A program made the translations under genes and the position numbers. Source: Pseudomonas lurida (lineage in GTDB: Bacteria > Pseudomonadota > Gammaproteobacteria > Pseudomonadales > Pseudomonadaceae). From it: 64,000 nt of DNA. Within the stretch, counting starts at the first letter, position 1, and each line of letters opens with the position of its first letter. Below are positions 42,620-50,661 of this stretch, in pieces. The stretch is from NCBI RefSeq assembly GCF_013522705.1, contig NZ_JAAMRE010000028.1, forward strand, positions 1-64,000, read 5' to 3'. The notes beneath the pieces were generated by a model that saw only the letters and a program-made list of their open reading frames with translations, ran no database searches and was not told the origin of the DNA.

Positions 42620-44343
42620 AACTCAGGCCCCATGGAAAAGTGCAATCGAATGCCGCCCGGGTCTTCCAGAGCATGGGCCAGGTCCAGGCGAATCGGGCCG
42701 ACCGGCGAGACCCAGCGCACACCGACGCCGACGCCGGTCTTCAGGCTCGGCAGCTCCAGATCATTAAAGGAGTTGCCCTGGTCGATGAAGGTCGCGATCC
42801 GCCATTTTTCGGCGATGGAATATTGGTACTCGGCACTCAGCGCCACCATGTAGCGCCCACCGATGCGATCTCCCCGGTCGTTTTCGGGGGACAGGGTCTG
42901 GTACTCATAGCCGCGCACACTCTGGTCGCCACCGGCAAAGAAACGCAACGACGGCGGCACCGACTGGTAACCATTGGTGGCGCTGCCGCCCACTTGGGCG
43001 CGGGCGAGAAACCGGTGGTTGTCCCACAGGGTGGTCAAGCCTTTGACCATGGCCGTGCCATACAGGAGGTTGGTGTCCGACCCCAACCCCTCCTTGGCCA
43101 CCTTGGCGTCGAATTGCAGGCGGTAGCCGTGGTGCGGGTCAATACGATTGTCGCTGCGCAGGTAGGAATAGCTGACGCCTGGCATCAGCAGGTTGCTCAG
43201 GCCCGAGTCGTTGCCCAGGCGATATTCCTCGCGTTGCCACTTGAGCGAGATCACCCGTGTCCAACCGCTGGGCAACTTGCTGTGCCACTCCGGCCCGAGG
43301 GTGAGCAATTTACTCAGGGTGTCGGTGTTGGCGATTTCTTCGTTCTGATAGCCGCCGGCAAAGCGCAATTTGTCGGTGAGCGGCGGGTCCATGGGAATGT
43401 CGTACCAAAGGCCGACGTTCTGCCGCGGTGCCGACAGCTCGGCTTCCCAGCCATAGCTATGGCCCTGGGGGTTGACCCAGTGTCGCGTCCAGTTGGCTTT
43501 GCCGCGCGGTCCAACGTCGGTGGAGTAACCCAGGCCCAGGCCCAGGGTGCGCGGTTTACGTGTATCCAGCTGCACGGCGACCGGGATCACATCATGGGTC
43601 GAGGCGGCGGGTGCGGCGTCCACCCGCACACCTTCAAAAAAACCACTGGCCTGCAGGTTCTGGTTGAGCTCAGCGATAAGTTCGGAGTCGTAGGGGTCGC
43701 CGCTTTTGAACGGCACCATGCGGTGCAGCAGGTCCTCGTCAAATGGCGTATCGCCAGCAAAGCTGACTTTACCCAGGGTGTAGCGCGGGCCGCTGTCGTA
43801 GACCAGTTCGATATCGGCGACGCCGGCCTGCGGGTCCACCGCAAGTTTCTGCCGGGTAAAGCGCCCGCTGAAAAAACCGTAGCGCGAGGCCTGGTTCTGG
43901 ATCAGGCGCTTGGCGTCTTCGTAATGGCCGTGGTTGAGCACGGCGCCGGACTTGAGATCGTCACCGGCGGGCACGCGAAACGCTTTGAGGCTGGCCGCCG
44001 GGCCATCGACCCGAATCGTCACATCACGCAGGTGCACCGGTTCGCCGGGATCGACATTAAGGATCAGGCGCGGGCTCTTGCCGCCTTTCACATCGCTGTC
44101 GATGCGCGGTTGGTAGTAGCCCAGTGCCTGGGCGGCCTTGCGCGCCTGCTCCTCGGCGCCACGGCTGAACCGCAGCAGCGCCTCTTCATCGCGATCGCCC
44201 ACGCCGCCGATATAGCCTTCGATATTGGCTTTCAGCGCGTCGTTGGCGGGTTTGATGCGCACGTCCAATTCGCTTTGCGCCAATGCGCCGCAGCTTGTGA
44301 ACAGCAGAATCAAGCTGCTGGTGAATCTTCCTGGAAACTTCAT
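42616..44343 (-). CDS. tamA: Translocation and assembly module outer-membrane protein TamA
   Basis: A 575-residue Omp85-family protein. It has a signal peptide (MKFPGRFTSSLILLFTSCGA, cleaved after about residue 23), three N-terminal POTRA domains (about 25-260) and a 16-stranded barrel. The barrel carries the Omp85 lid-lock motif (RFFAGGDQSVRGYEYQTLSP) and a C-terminal strand GGIRLHFSMGPEL. I chose the ATG at 44343, where the signal peptide begins; the frame extends upstream without a plausible start. It is the partner of TamB, encoded downstream. Confidence 0.93.
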   Translation of the reverse strand: MKFPGRFTSSLILLFTSCGALAQSELDVRIKPANDALKANIEGYIGGVGDRDEEALLRFSRGAEEQARKAAQALGYYQPRIDSDVKGGKSPRLILNVDPGEPVHLRDVTIRVDGPAASLKAFRVPAGDDLKSGAVLNHGHYEDAKRLIQNQASRYGFFSGRFTRQKLAVDPQAGVADIELVYDSGPRYTLGKVSFAGDTPFDEDLLHRMVPFKSGDPYDSELIAELNQNLQASGFFEGVRVDAAPAASTHDVIPVAVQLDTRKPRTLGLGLGYSTDVGPRGKANWTRHWVNPQGHSYGWEAELSAPRQNVGLWYDIPMDPPLTDKLRFAGGYQNEEIANTDTLSKLLTLGPEWHSKLPSGWTRVISLKWQREEYRLGNDSGLSNLLMPGVSYSYLRSDNRIDPHHGYRLQFDAKVAKEGLGSDTNLLYGTAMVKGLTTLWDNHRFLARAQVGGSATNGYQSVPPSLRFFAGGDQSVRGYEYQTLSPENDRGDRIGGRYMVALSAEYQYSIAEKWRIATFIDQGNSFNDLELPSLKTGVGVGVRWVSPVGPIRLDLAHALEDPGGIRLHFSMGPEL

Positions 44344-44407
44344 AGGCGCGGATGCTACACGAGCTGGCAAGGAACGTAGAACTCGGAAGATTCTGAAAAA
44401 ATCTGCA

Positions 44408-45058
44408 TTACGCCGTGGCAGCCTGCAGGACCTGCGGGCTGGGGTGGAAAAAAATATGCTCAAGGACAGGTCCTACAGCGACCTCGCCGATTTCCTCATA
44501 GCCCTGGCGCTTATAGAACTCCAGGTAGCGCGAGTTGCCCGTGTCGAGCACCACGCCCGAAGAATGCGGGTCCTCGGCGCACCAGTTGTGCACCGCCTGC
44601 AACAATTGCTCACCGTAATGTTTGCCCTGGAACTGTGGATGAATCCCCAGCAATGGCAGCACATGCACCGATTCGCTCGGCAGGCACGCCAGCACGGCAT
44701 GGTGATAATCCAGGTAACGCCGCGTGCCACGCACGCCAGTGCTCAGCCACATGCGCAATTGCCAGGCCCAGCTCTCGGTGATGCCCAGGCGCCGTTGCGG
44801 CGGTGCGATCAGTGCAATGCCGATCAGGCGGTCATCGACAAACAGGCCGATGGCGGGAAGTTTCTGAAAGAAATGCTGCTTGACCAGCTCACGCACGGTG
44901 GCGCGCACCCGCTGTTCATAGCCGGGACGTTCGGCCTCGAAGATGTAGGCAAACGTCGGTTCGTGGCGGTAAGCCTGGTACAACAGGGAGCGGGCTTCGC
45001 GGGAATAGCCGCTGTTGAGCACGCGGACGTCGGCGATGGCAGTCGAAGTGTCAGGCAT
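44408..45058 (-). CDS. GNAT-family N-acetyltransferase
   Basis: A 216-residue acetyl-CoA-dependent acyltransferase. The acetyl-CoA binding block is VLPLLGIHPQFQGKHYGEQL (the R/Q-x-x-G-x-G/A pattern as Q-G-K-H-Y-G). The C-terminal GVVLDTGNSRYLEFYKRQGY then EEIG is the usual motif B. The ATG at 45058 (MPDTSTAI) is preferred over a GTG 24 bases earlier. The substrate is unknown. It lies between tamA (same strand, 64 bases) and the divergent exonuclease gene. Confidence 0.85.
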   Translation of the reverse strand: MPDTSTAIADVRVLNSGYSREARSLLYQAYRHEPTFAYIFEAERPGYEQRVRATVRELVKQHFFQKLPAIGLFVDDRLIGIALIAPPQRRLGITESWAWQLRMWLSTGVRGTRRYLDYHHAVLACLPSESVHVLPLLGIHPQFQGKHYGEQLLQAVHNWCAEDPHSSGVVLDTGNSRYLEFYKRQGYEEIGEVAVGPVLEHIFFHPSPQVLQAATA

Positions 45059-45227
45059 ACAGTCAATCTCTCTGGGCGCCACTCAAAAGATGGCGTTCTT
45101 ATGGGTACGAACCTACACGGCACCAGTCGTTCCCAGACATTAGCAGTGCATCTGTCCTACCGCCACGCTGGCCCCCGTCTGACTTGTCGGCTAGCATCGC
45201 CCTTTTGCCAGAACCGGACCGCCGAGC

Positions 45228-46040
45228 ATGAAAATCGTCTCCTTCAATATCAACGGGCTGCGGGCTCGCCCTCATCAGCTGGCGGCGCTGATTGAAAAAC
45301 ATCAACCGGACGTGATCGGCCTGCAGGAAACCAAGGTTCACGACGACCAGTTCCCTCTCGCTGAAGTGCAAGCCCTGGGCTATCACGTGTATTACCACGG
45401 CCAGAAAGGCCACTACGGCGTGGCCCTGCTCTCGCGCCAGGAAGCATTGAGCGTGCACAAAGGCTTTGCCAGCGATGAAGAAGACGCCCAGCGCCGCTTT
45501 ATCTGGGGCACCTTCGCCGATGAGAACGGCCACCCGGTCACGATCATGAACGGCTACTTCCCCCAAGGCGAAAGCCGCGACCATCCCACCAAGTTTCCGG
45601 CCAAGCAGCGCTTCTATGAAGACCTGCAGCAGTTGCTGGAAAGCCAGTTCAGCAACGACCAGGCGCTGGTGGTGATGGGCGACGTGAATATCTCGCCGCA
45701 AGACTGCGACATCGGCATCGGCGCCGACAACGCCAAGCGTTGGCTCAAGACCGGCAAATGCAGCTTCCTGCCGGAAGAACGCGAGTGGATGGAGCGCCTT
45801 AAAAGCTGGGGCCTGGTGGACAGTTTCCGGCACCTTTACCCGGACGTGACCGACCGTTTCAGCTGGTTCGACTACCGCAGCCGTGGGTTTGAAGATGAGC
45901 CCAAGCGCGGGCTGCGCATCGACGTGATCATGGCCTCTACCGGCCTGGTGCCACGGGTCAAGGATGCGGGCGTGGATTACGACCTGCGCGGTTTGGAAAA
46001 ACCGTCGGACCATGCGCCGATCTGGCTTGAATTGAGCTGA
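45228..46040 (+). CDS. xthA: Exodeoxyribonuclease III
   Basis: A 270-residue AP endonuclease/3'-5' exonuclease of base-excision repair. It starts MKIVSFNINGLRARPHQLAA. Active-site blocks are GLQETKVHDDQFPL (metal-binding Glu), VVMGDVNISPQDCDIGIG (Asp/Asn), RGLRIDVIMAS and the terminal SDHAPIWLELS (catalytic Asp-His). Length is typical of bacterial XthA. It is divergent from the GNAT gene. Confidence 0.94.
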   Translation: MKIVSFNINGLRARPHQLAALIEKHQPDVIGLQETKVHDDQFPLAEVQALGYHVYYHGQKGHYGVALLSRQEALSVHKGFASDEEDAQRRFIWGTFADENGHPVTIMNGYFPQGESRDHPTKFPAKQRFYEDLQQLLESQFSNDQALVVMGDVNISPQDCDIGIGADNAKRWLKTGKCSFLPEEREWMERLKSWGLVDSFRHLYPDVTDRFSWFDYRSRGFEDEPKRGLRIDVIMASTGLVPRVKDAGVDYDLRGLEKPSDHAPIWLELS

Positions 46041-46143
46041 CCGGCAGTCTGGCTCGGTTAAATGAGGCGGCCTGTCAGTCATATTGATGCAACCTGACTG
46101 ACTTAATCTCGCGGCACTCCCTTTGGCTTGAGAAGGTGCCGGC

Positions 46144-47478
46144 ATGATGCTGCGCGTTCTGTTCCTGTTGTGTTGCGTATCCTCCCTCACCGCCATGGCC
46201 GCTCCCCTGCCCGTTCCCGATCAGGGCCCGGCCTTGCGCATCCAGGGTTCCAACACCATCGGCGCGGCGCTGGGCCCGGCGCTGGTCAAGGGGTTGATGA
46301 CCCAACAGGGTTTGCAAGGCCTCCACAGCGAGCCCAGCGACGGCACCAATGAACAGCGGGTGGTCGGCCAGACGCGCCAGGGTAAAACGGTGACCATCGA
46401 GGTCGCCGCCCATGGTTCCAGCACCGGTTTCGCCGCTCTCAAAACAGGCCGCGCCGACCTGGCTGCCTCGTCCCGCCCCATCAAGGACAGCGAACTGGTG
46501 GACCTCGAACCCGTGGGCGACCTGAAAAGCCCCGAGGCCGAGCAGGTGATTGCCATCGACGGCCTGGCCATTATCCTTAACCCGCGCAACCCGCTGAACA
46601 CCTTGAACACCTGGCAACTGGCGCAGATCTTCAACGGCGAAGTCAGCACCTGGGACGCGTTGGGCGGTGTCGGCGGGCCGATTCATGTGTATGCGCGGGA
46701 TGATCAGTCAGGCACCTACGACACCTTCAAGGAGCTGGTGCTGCGCCTGCGCGGTAAACCGTTGGTGGCGAGCGCCCAGCGTTTCGAGTCCAGCGAGCAG
46801 TTGTCCGACGCGGTCAGCCGCGACCCCCAGGGCATTGGCTTTATCGGCCTGCCCTACGTGCGTCAGGCCAAGGCGGTGGCGATTGTCGACGGCGACTCGC
46901 AACCGATGCTGCCGTTGAACAGCCTGATCGCCACCGAGGATTACCCGCTGTCGCGTCGTTTGTTCTTTTACCTGCCGCCATCGAACCGCAACCCATGGGC
47001 CGAGGCGCTGGTGGACTTTACCCAGAGCGCCAAAGGCCAGGCGATCGTGGCCGCCAACGGCTTTATCGCGCAGCAGGTGCAGGCCATGGCCGTGACACCG
47101 CGCCCGTCGATGCCCGACGATTACCAGGCGATTGCCCGCGATGCCCAACGCCTGAGTGTGAATTTTCGCTTCGAAGAAGGCAGCGCCAGCCTCGACAACA
47201 AGGCGCGCCAGGACCTGCAACGGGTAGTGGCGTACCTGAAGAGTCACGACAAGCTGAATAAACAGGTGACGTTGGTGGGCTTCGGCGATGCCAAGAACGA
47301 CCCGCAACGGGCAGCGTTGCTGTCCAAGCTGCGTGCCATGGCGGTGCGGCGGGAGTTGGTACGCAACGGTGTAGTGCTGCGCGATATTCGAGGGTTCGGT
47401 GCGCAGATGCCGGTGGCGGCGAATACGGCGGACGAGGGACGGATCAAGAATCGACGGGTGGAGGTGTGGGTGTATTGA
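46144..47478 (+). CDS. PstS-like phosphate-binding domain fused to OmpA-like domain
   Basis: A 444-residue exported protein with a signal peptide (MMLRVLFLLCCVSSLTAMAA). Residues about 30-310 are a periplasmic-binding domain of the PstS-like type (LRIQGSNTIGAALGPALVKG; GSSTGFAALKTGRADLAASS; DDQSGTYDTFKELV). Residues about 335-444 are an OmpA-like peptidoglycan-binding domain (SVNFRFEEGSASLDNKARQD; GFGDAKNDPQRAALLSKLRA; RIKNRRVEVWVY). The OmpA part should tether it to the cell wall. No transporter genes are nearby, so it may be a wall-bound ligand sensor or scavenger rather than an ABC component. No clear Pho box precedes it. Confidence 0.87.
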   Translation: MMLRVLFLLCCVSSLTAMAAPLPVPDQGPALRIQGSNTIGAALGPALVKGLMTQQGLQGLHSEPSDGTNEQRVVGQTRQGKTVTIEVAAHGSSTGFAALKTGRADLAASSRPIKDSELVDLEPVGDLKSPEAEQVIAIDGLAIILNPRNPLNTLNTWQLAQIFNGEVSTWDALGGVGGPIHVYARDDQSGTYDTFKELVLRLRGKPLVASAQRFESSEQLSDAVSRDPQGIGFIGLPYVRQAKAVAIVDGDSQPMLPLNSLIATEDYPLSRRLFFYLPPSNRNPWAEALVDFTQSAKGQAIVAANGFIAQQVQAMAVTPRPSMPDDYQAIARDAQRLSVNFRFEEGSASLDNKARQDLQRVVAYLKSHDKLNKQVTLVGFGDAKNDPQRAALLSKLRAMAVRRELVRNGVVLRDIRGFGAQMPVAANTADEGRIKNRRVEVWVY

Positions 47479-47510
47479 GGCTTGGGTGTTGTGTAGTTGG
47501 CAATGGCCTC

Positions 47511-47582
47511 ATCGGGGGCAAGCCCCCTCCCACACTGACTGGAGGAATCCGATCAACTGTGGGAGGGGGCTTGCCCCCGATG
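47511..47582. repeat. REPIN
   Basis: Inverted REP pair: ATCGGGGGCAAGCCCCCTCC at 47511 and GTGGGAGGGGGCTTGCCCCC ending near 47582, with a short spacer. Together with the four-hairpin element and duplicated segment to its right it fills the gene-free stretch 47479-47801. Confidence 0.85.
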
Positions 47583-47821
47583 CAGGCGCCACAGGCTTAC
47601 TGCCCGCCGCGCATCAACTTCAAAGATCGTTCCCACGCTCCCGCGTGGGCATGCAGCCCGTGACGCTCCGCGTCGCCTGTGCGCAGCCGCCTAGACTTGC
47701 GGCGGCTGGCGGGACGCAGAGCGTCCCAGGAGGCATTTCCACGCAGAGCGTGGGAACGATCATTGTGGAAGGGGCTTGCCCCCGATGCAGGCGCCACAGG
47801 CTTACTGCCCGCCGCGCATCA
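47561..47821. repeat. Direct duplication flanking a four-hairpin repeat
   Basis: About 50 identical bases (GGGCTTGCCCCCGATGCAGG through CCGCGCATCA) occur at about 47567-47616 and again at about 47772-47821. The right copy contains the last six codons and stop of the acyl-CoA dehydrogenase gene plus part of a REP. The left copy repeats those bases without a gene. The four-hairpin element (47625-47762) lies between the two copies. Confidence 0.75.
47625..47762. repeat. Four-hairpin palindromic repeat, copy 4
   Basis: Same orientation and architecture as the copies at 6520 and 6668: hairpins CCCACGC/GCGTGGG, GTGACGC/GCGTCgC (one change), GGGACGC/GCGTCCC and CCACGC/GCGTGG. It is flanked by a direct duplication that includes the end of the neighbouring acyl-CoA dehydrogenase gene. 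Confidence 0.85.
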
Positions 47822-49031
47822 GCTCTTTAGGCACATACTTACCGATCTCGAACTTGCCGATCGCCGCGCGGTGCACTTCGTCCGGGCCGTCGGCCAGGCG
47901 CAGGGTACGTTGCATGGCGTACATGTAGGCCAGCGGGAAGTCGTTGGACACCCCGGCGCCGCCGTGGATCTGGATCGCACGGTCGATCACCTTCAGGGCC
48001 ACGTTCGGCGCCACTACTTTGATCTGGGCGATTTCGCTTTTCGCCACTTTGTTACCCACGGTGTCCATCATGTAAGCCGCCTTCAGGGTCAGCAGGCGCG
48101 CCATGTCGATTTCCATGCGTGAGTCGGCGATTTTGTCGATATTGCCGCCAAGGCGTGCCAAAGGCTTGCCGAACGCGGTGCGGCTGACGGAGCGCTTGCA
48201 CATCAGTTCCAGCGCGCGCTCGGCCATGCCGATCGAGCGCATGCAGTGGTGGATACGGCCAGGGCCGAGCCGACCCTGGGCAATCTCGAAGCCACGCCCT
48301 TCACCCAACAACACGTTTTCATAAGGTACGCGCACGTTGTCGAACAGCACTTCGGCATGGCCGTGGGGCGCGTCGTCGTAACCGAACACCGGCAGCGGGC
48401 GGAGGATTTTCACCCCTGGGGTGTCCACCGGTACGAGGATCATCGAGTGCTGCTGGTGACGCGGCGCGTCGGGGTTGCTCAGGCCCATAAAGATCAGGAT
48501 CTTGCAGCGTGGATCGCAGGCGCCGGAGGTCCACCATTTCTTGCCGTTGATCACCCACTCGTCGCCCTGGCGTTCGGCGCGGGCGGCCATGTTGGTGGCG
48601 TCCGAGGAAGCCACATCCGGTTCGGTCATGGCGAATGCCGAGCGGATCTCGCCGCGCAGCAACGGCTCAAGCCAGCGCTGCTTCTGCTCTTGATTGGCGT
48701 AGCGCACCAGCACTTCCATATTGCCGGTATCCGGTGCCGAGCAGTTGAACGGCTCCGGCCCCAGCAGCGAACGGCCCATGATTTCCGCCAGGGGCGCATA
48801 TTCGAGGTTGGTCAGGCCAGCGCCCAGTTCGGACTCGGGCAAGAACAAATTCCACAGGCCCTCGGCTTTAGCCTTGGCTTTGAGTTCTTCCATGATCGCG
48901 GTGGGCTGCCAGCGGTCGCCTTCGCTGACCTGGCGTTCAAACACCGGCTCGGCCGGGTAAACGTAAGCGTCCATGAACGCAGTGACGCGTTCACGCAGTT
49001 CCTGAACCTTGGGCGAATAGGCGAAATCCAT
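47802..49031 (-). CDS. Acyl-CoA dehydrogenase (ACAD11-like)
   Basis: A 409-residue FAD-dependent acyl-CoA dehydrogenase. Conserved blocks are LFLPESELGAGLTNLEYAPL, FAMTEPDVASSDATN (the FAD/substrate loop), EWVINGKKWWTSGACDP, RTAFGKPLARLGGN and IQIHGGAGVSNDFPLAYMYA. The overall pattern is closest to the ACAD10/11 type, which acts on branched or 4-hydroxy acyl-CoAs. The substrate is not determined. It is divergent from the LysR gene across a 151-base gap. The 3' end lies in a duplicated, REP-rich segment. Confidence 0.88.
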   Translation of the reverse strand: MDFAYSPKVQELRERVTAFMDAYVYPAEPVFERQVSEGDRWQPTAIMEELKAKAKAEGLWNLFLPESELGAGLTNLEYAPLAEIMGRSLLGPEPFNCSAPDTGNMEVLVRYANQEQKQRWLEPLLRGEIRSAFAMTEPDVASSDATNMAARAERQGDEWVINGKKWWTSGACDPRCKILIFMGLSNPDAPRHQQHSMILVPVDTPGVKILRPLPVFGYDDAPHGHAEVLFDNVRVPYENVLLGEGRGFEIAQGRLGPGRIHHCMRSIGMAERALELMCKRSVSRTAFGKPLARLGGNIDKIADSRMEIDMARLLTLKAAYMMDTVGNKVAKSEIAQIKVVAPNVALKVIDRAIQIHGGAGVSNDFPLAYMYAMQRTLRLADGPDEVHRAAIGKFEIGKYVPKELMRGGQ

Positions 49032-49134
49032 GAGCAGCTCCCTTCTTTGAGAGGTTGTTTAGGTCATGCAATCGATGCTAGAACAGCGTTGATAATTTAC
49101 CTAGCCTATTCTCGGCGTGTATTAACATTCATCA

Positions 49135-49149
49135 CCGATATATGATCGG
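49135..49149. promoter_or_regulatory. Candidate LysR-type binding palindrome (CCGAT-N5-ATCGG)
   Basis: Inverted repeat CCGAT (49135-49139) and ATCGG (49145-49149) within the region between the acyl-CoA dehydrogenase and lysR genes, 34 bases upstream of the lysR start. Size and placement fit a LysR-family autoregulatory site; this is inference. Confidence 0.4.
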
Positions 49150-49182
49150 CGTATGAACACCTAACAATAAGAGCGCAACGAA

Positions 49183-50118
49183 ATGAATCTGAGCAAGGTC
49201 GACCTCAACCTCTTCATCGTCTTTGACGCGATCTACACCGAAGCCAACCTGACCCGCGCCGGGCAGATTGTCGGCATCACCCAACCGGCGGTGTCCAACG
49301 CTCTGGCCCGCCTGCGCGAGACCTTCAACGACCCGCTGTTCGTGCGCACCGCCCAAGGCATGGTGCCCACGCCGATGGCGCAGAACATCATCGGCCCGGT
49401 GCGCAATGCGCTGTCGCTGCTGCGGGTGTCGGTGCAGGAAAGCCGCATCTTCAACCCGCAACAGGCGGCCAAAACCTATCGCATCAGCATGACCGACCTC
49501 ACCGAAGCGGTGATCCTCCCGCCGCTGTTCCAGCGCCTGCGGCGTCTGGCACCGACGGTGGTGATCGAGAGTTTCCTGTCCAAGCGCCGCGAAACCACCA
49601 AGGAACTGGCCGCCGGGCGCCTGGACTTTGCCGTGGACGCACCGCTCAACACCGACCCGCAGGTGCGTCACGTCAAACTGATGGAAGACCGCTACGTGTG
49701 CGCCATGCGCAAGGGCCATCCAATGGCGGGCAAGGAAAAACTGACCCTGGACGACTACTTGTCACTGACCCATATCCACATCTCCAGCCGCCGCAACGGC
49801 CTGGGCCATGTCGACCTGGCGCTGGGCAAGATGGGCATCCAACGCAAGATCGCCCTGCGCTCCCAGCATTACTTGATGGCCTCGCAAGTGCTGCAGCAGA
49901 CCGACATGGTGATGACCGTGCCCGAACGCTTCGCCCGACGCCATGAACTGCACTGGTTCAACTTGCCGGTCAACGATGTGCCGCCAGTGGAAACCCATTT
50001 GTACTGGCACGAAAGCACCGACCAGGACCCGGCCAACCGCTGGATGCGCGAGCAAATGATCGAGCTGTGCCAGCAGGTCACGGCCCACGAAAAGAAACTC
50101 GACAAACAACAAGCCTAG
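49183..50118 (+). CDS. LysR-family transcriptional regulator
   Basis: A 311-residue regulator. The N-terminal winged helix-turn-helix spans about 5-65 (VDLNLFIVFDAIYTEANLTR, VGITQPAVSNALARLRETFN, DPLFVRTAQGMVPTPMA). An effector-binding domain follows (YRISMTDLTEAVILPPLFQR onward) as in NodD/PcpR-like LysR proteins. It is divergent from the acyl-CoA dehydrogenase gene, its likely target. A REP follows at 50155. Confidence 0.9.
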   Translation: MNLSKVDLNLFIVFDAIYTEANLTRAGQIVGITQPAVSNALARLRETFNDPLFVRTAQGMVPTPMAQNIIGPVRNALSLLRVSVQESRIFNPQQAAKTYRISMTDLTEAVILPPLFQRLRRLAPTVVIESFLSKRRETTKELAAGRLDFAVDAPLNTDPQVRHVKLMEDRYVCAMRKGHPMAGKEKLTLDDYLSLTHIHISSRRNGLGHVDLALGKMGIQRKIALRSQHYLMASQVLQQTDMVMTVPERFARRHELHWFNLPVNDVPPVETHLYWHESTDQDPANRWMREQMIELCQQVTAHEKKLDKQQA

Positions 50119-50154
50119 GCCCTCCTCTTGTGCAATGGACTACACAGAGGCCCT

Positions 50155-50180
50155 TGTGGGAGGGGGCTTGCCCCCGATGG
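50155..50180. repeat. REP element
   Basis: TGTGGGAGGGGGCTTGCCCC then CGATGG: a single REP between the lysR and liuR genes, just upstream of the LiuR operator. Confidence 0.8.
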
Positions 50181-50195
50181 TCCGCGCAGCGGACC

Positions 50196-50211
50196 TTGAC
50201 GTTCACGTCAA
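50196..50211. promoter_or_regulatory. LiuR-type operator TTGACGTTCACGTCAA
   Basis: A 16-base inverted repeat (TTGACGT/ACGTCAA arms, 2-base centre), 42 bases upstream of the liuR ATG. The core ACGT-N2-ACGT recurs twice upstream of liuA (60313-60328 and 60357-60370). MerR-type regulators bind such palindromes in promoters, and LiuR is encoded immediately downstream. Confidence 0.8.
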
Positions 50212-50252
50212 CCTGCCTTTAGCTTAGCGCCAGGATTTTCTTGAGCGCCGCC

Positions 50253-50645
50253 ATGAGCACCACCTACAGCATCTCCGACCTCGCCCGCGAGCTCGACATC
50301 ACCACCCGCGCCATCCGCTTTTATGAAGAACAGGGCCTGCTCGCCCCGGAGCGGCGTGGCCAGGAACGCATCTACAGCGCACGGGACAAAGTCAGCCTCA
50401 AGCTGATCCTGCGCGGCAAGCGCATCGGCTTTTCCCTGGCCGAGTGCCGCGAGTTGATCGAACTCTACGATCCGAGCAGCGGTAACCACATCCAACTCAA
50501 CAGCATGCTGGCCAAGATCGCCGAGCGCCGTGAGCAGTTGGAACAGCAGTTACTGGATATCGAACAGATGAAGCTGGAACTGGACACCGCCGAAGAGCGC
50601 TGCACCCAGGCCCTGGCTCAAACCATGCGCCAGGCCGGCGATTAA
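50253..50645 (+). CDS. liuR: MerR-family regulator of leucine/isovalerate degradation
   Basis: A 130-residue MerR-type regulator. The N-terminal winged helix is TYSISDLARELDITTRAIRF, then YEEQGLLAPERRGQERIYSA. A C-terminal dimerising coiled coil follows (AKIAERREQLEQQLLDIEQM). I chose the ATG at 50253; a TTG frame start 12 bases earlier is unlikely. It is co-transcribed with the HMG-CoA lyase gene 16 bases downstream. A LiuR-type palindrome lies in its promoter and two more upstream of liuA, so it probably controls both parts of the split liu locus. Confidence 0.9.
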   Translation: MSTTYSISDLARELDITTRAIRFYEEQGLLAPERRGQERIYSARDKVSLKLILRGKRIGFSLAECRELIELYDPSSGNHIQLNSMLAKIAERREQLEQQLLDIEQMKLELDTAEERCTQALAQTMRQAGD

Positions 50646-50661
50646 TCAAAAGGTAACCGCC

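Noticed and set aside
46041..46143. Possible Pho box upstream of the PstS-OmpA gene (CTGTCAGTCATATTG)
   Set aside because: Only one CTGTCA half-site is present; the second half at 11-base spacing does not match.
25004..50180. CRISPR array suggested by repeated short palindromes
   Set aside because: The repeats are scattered single or paired REPs between genes, without regular spacing, unique spacers or cas genes.
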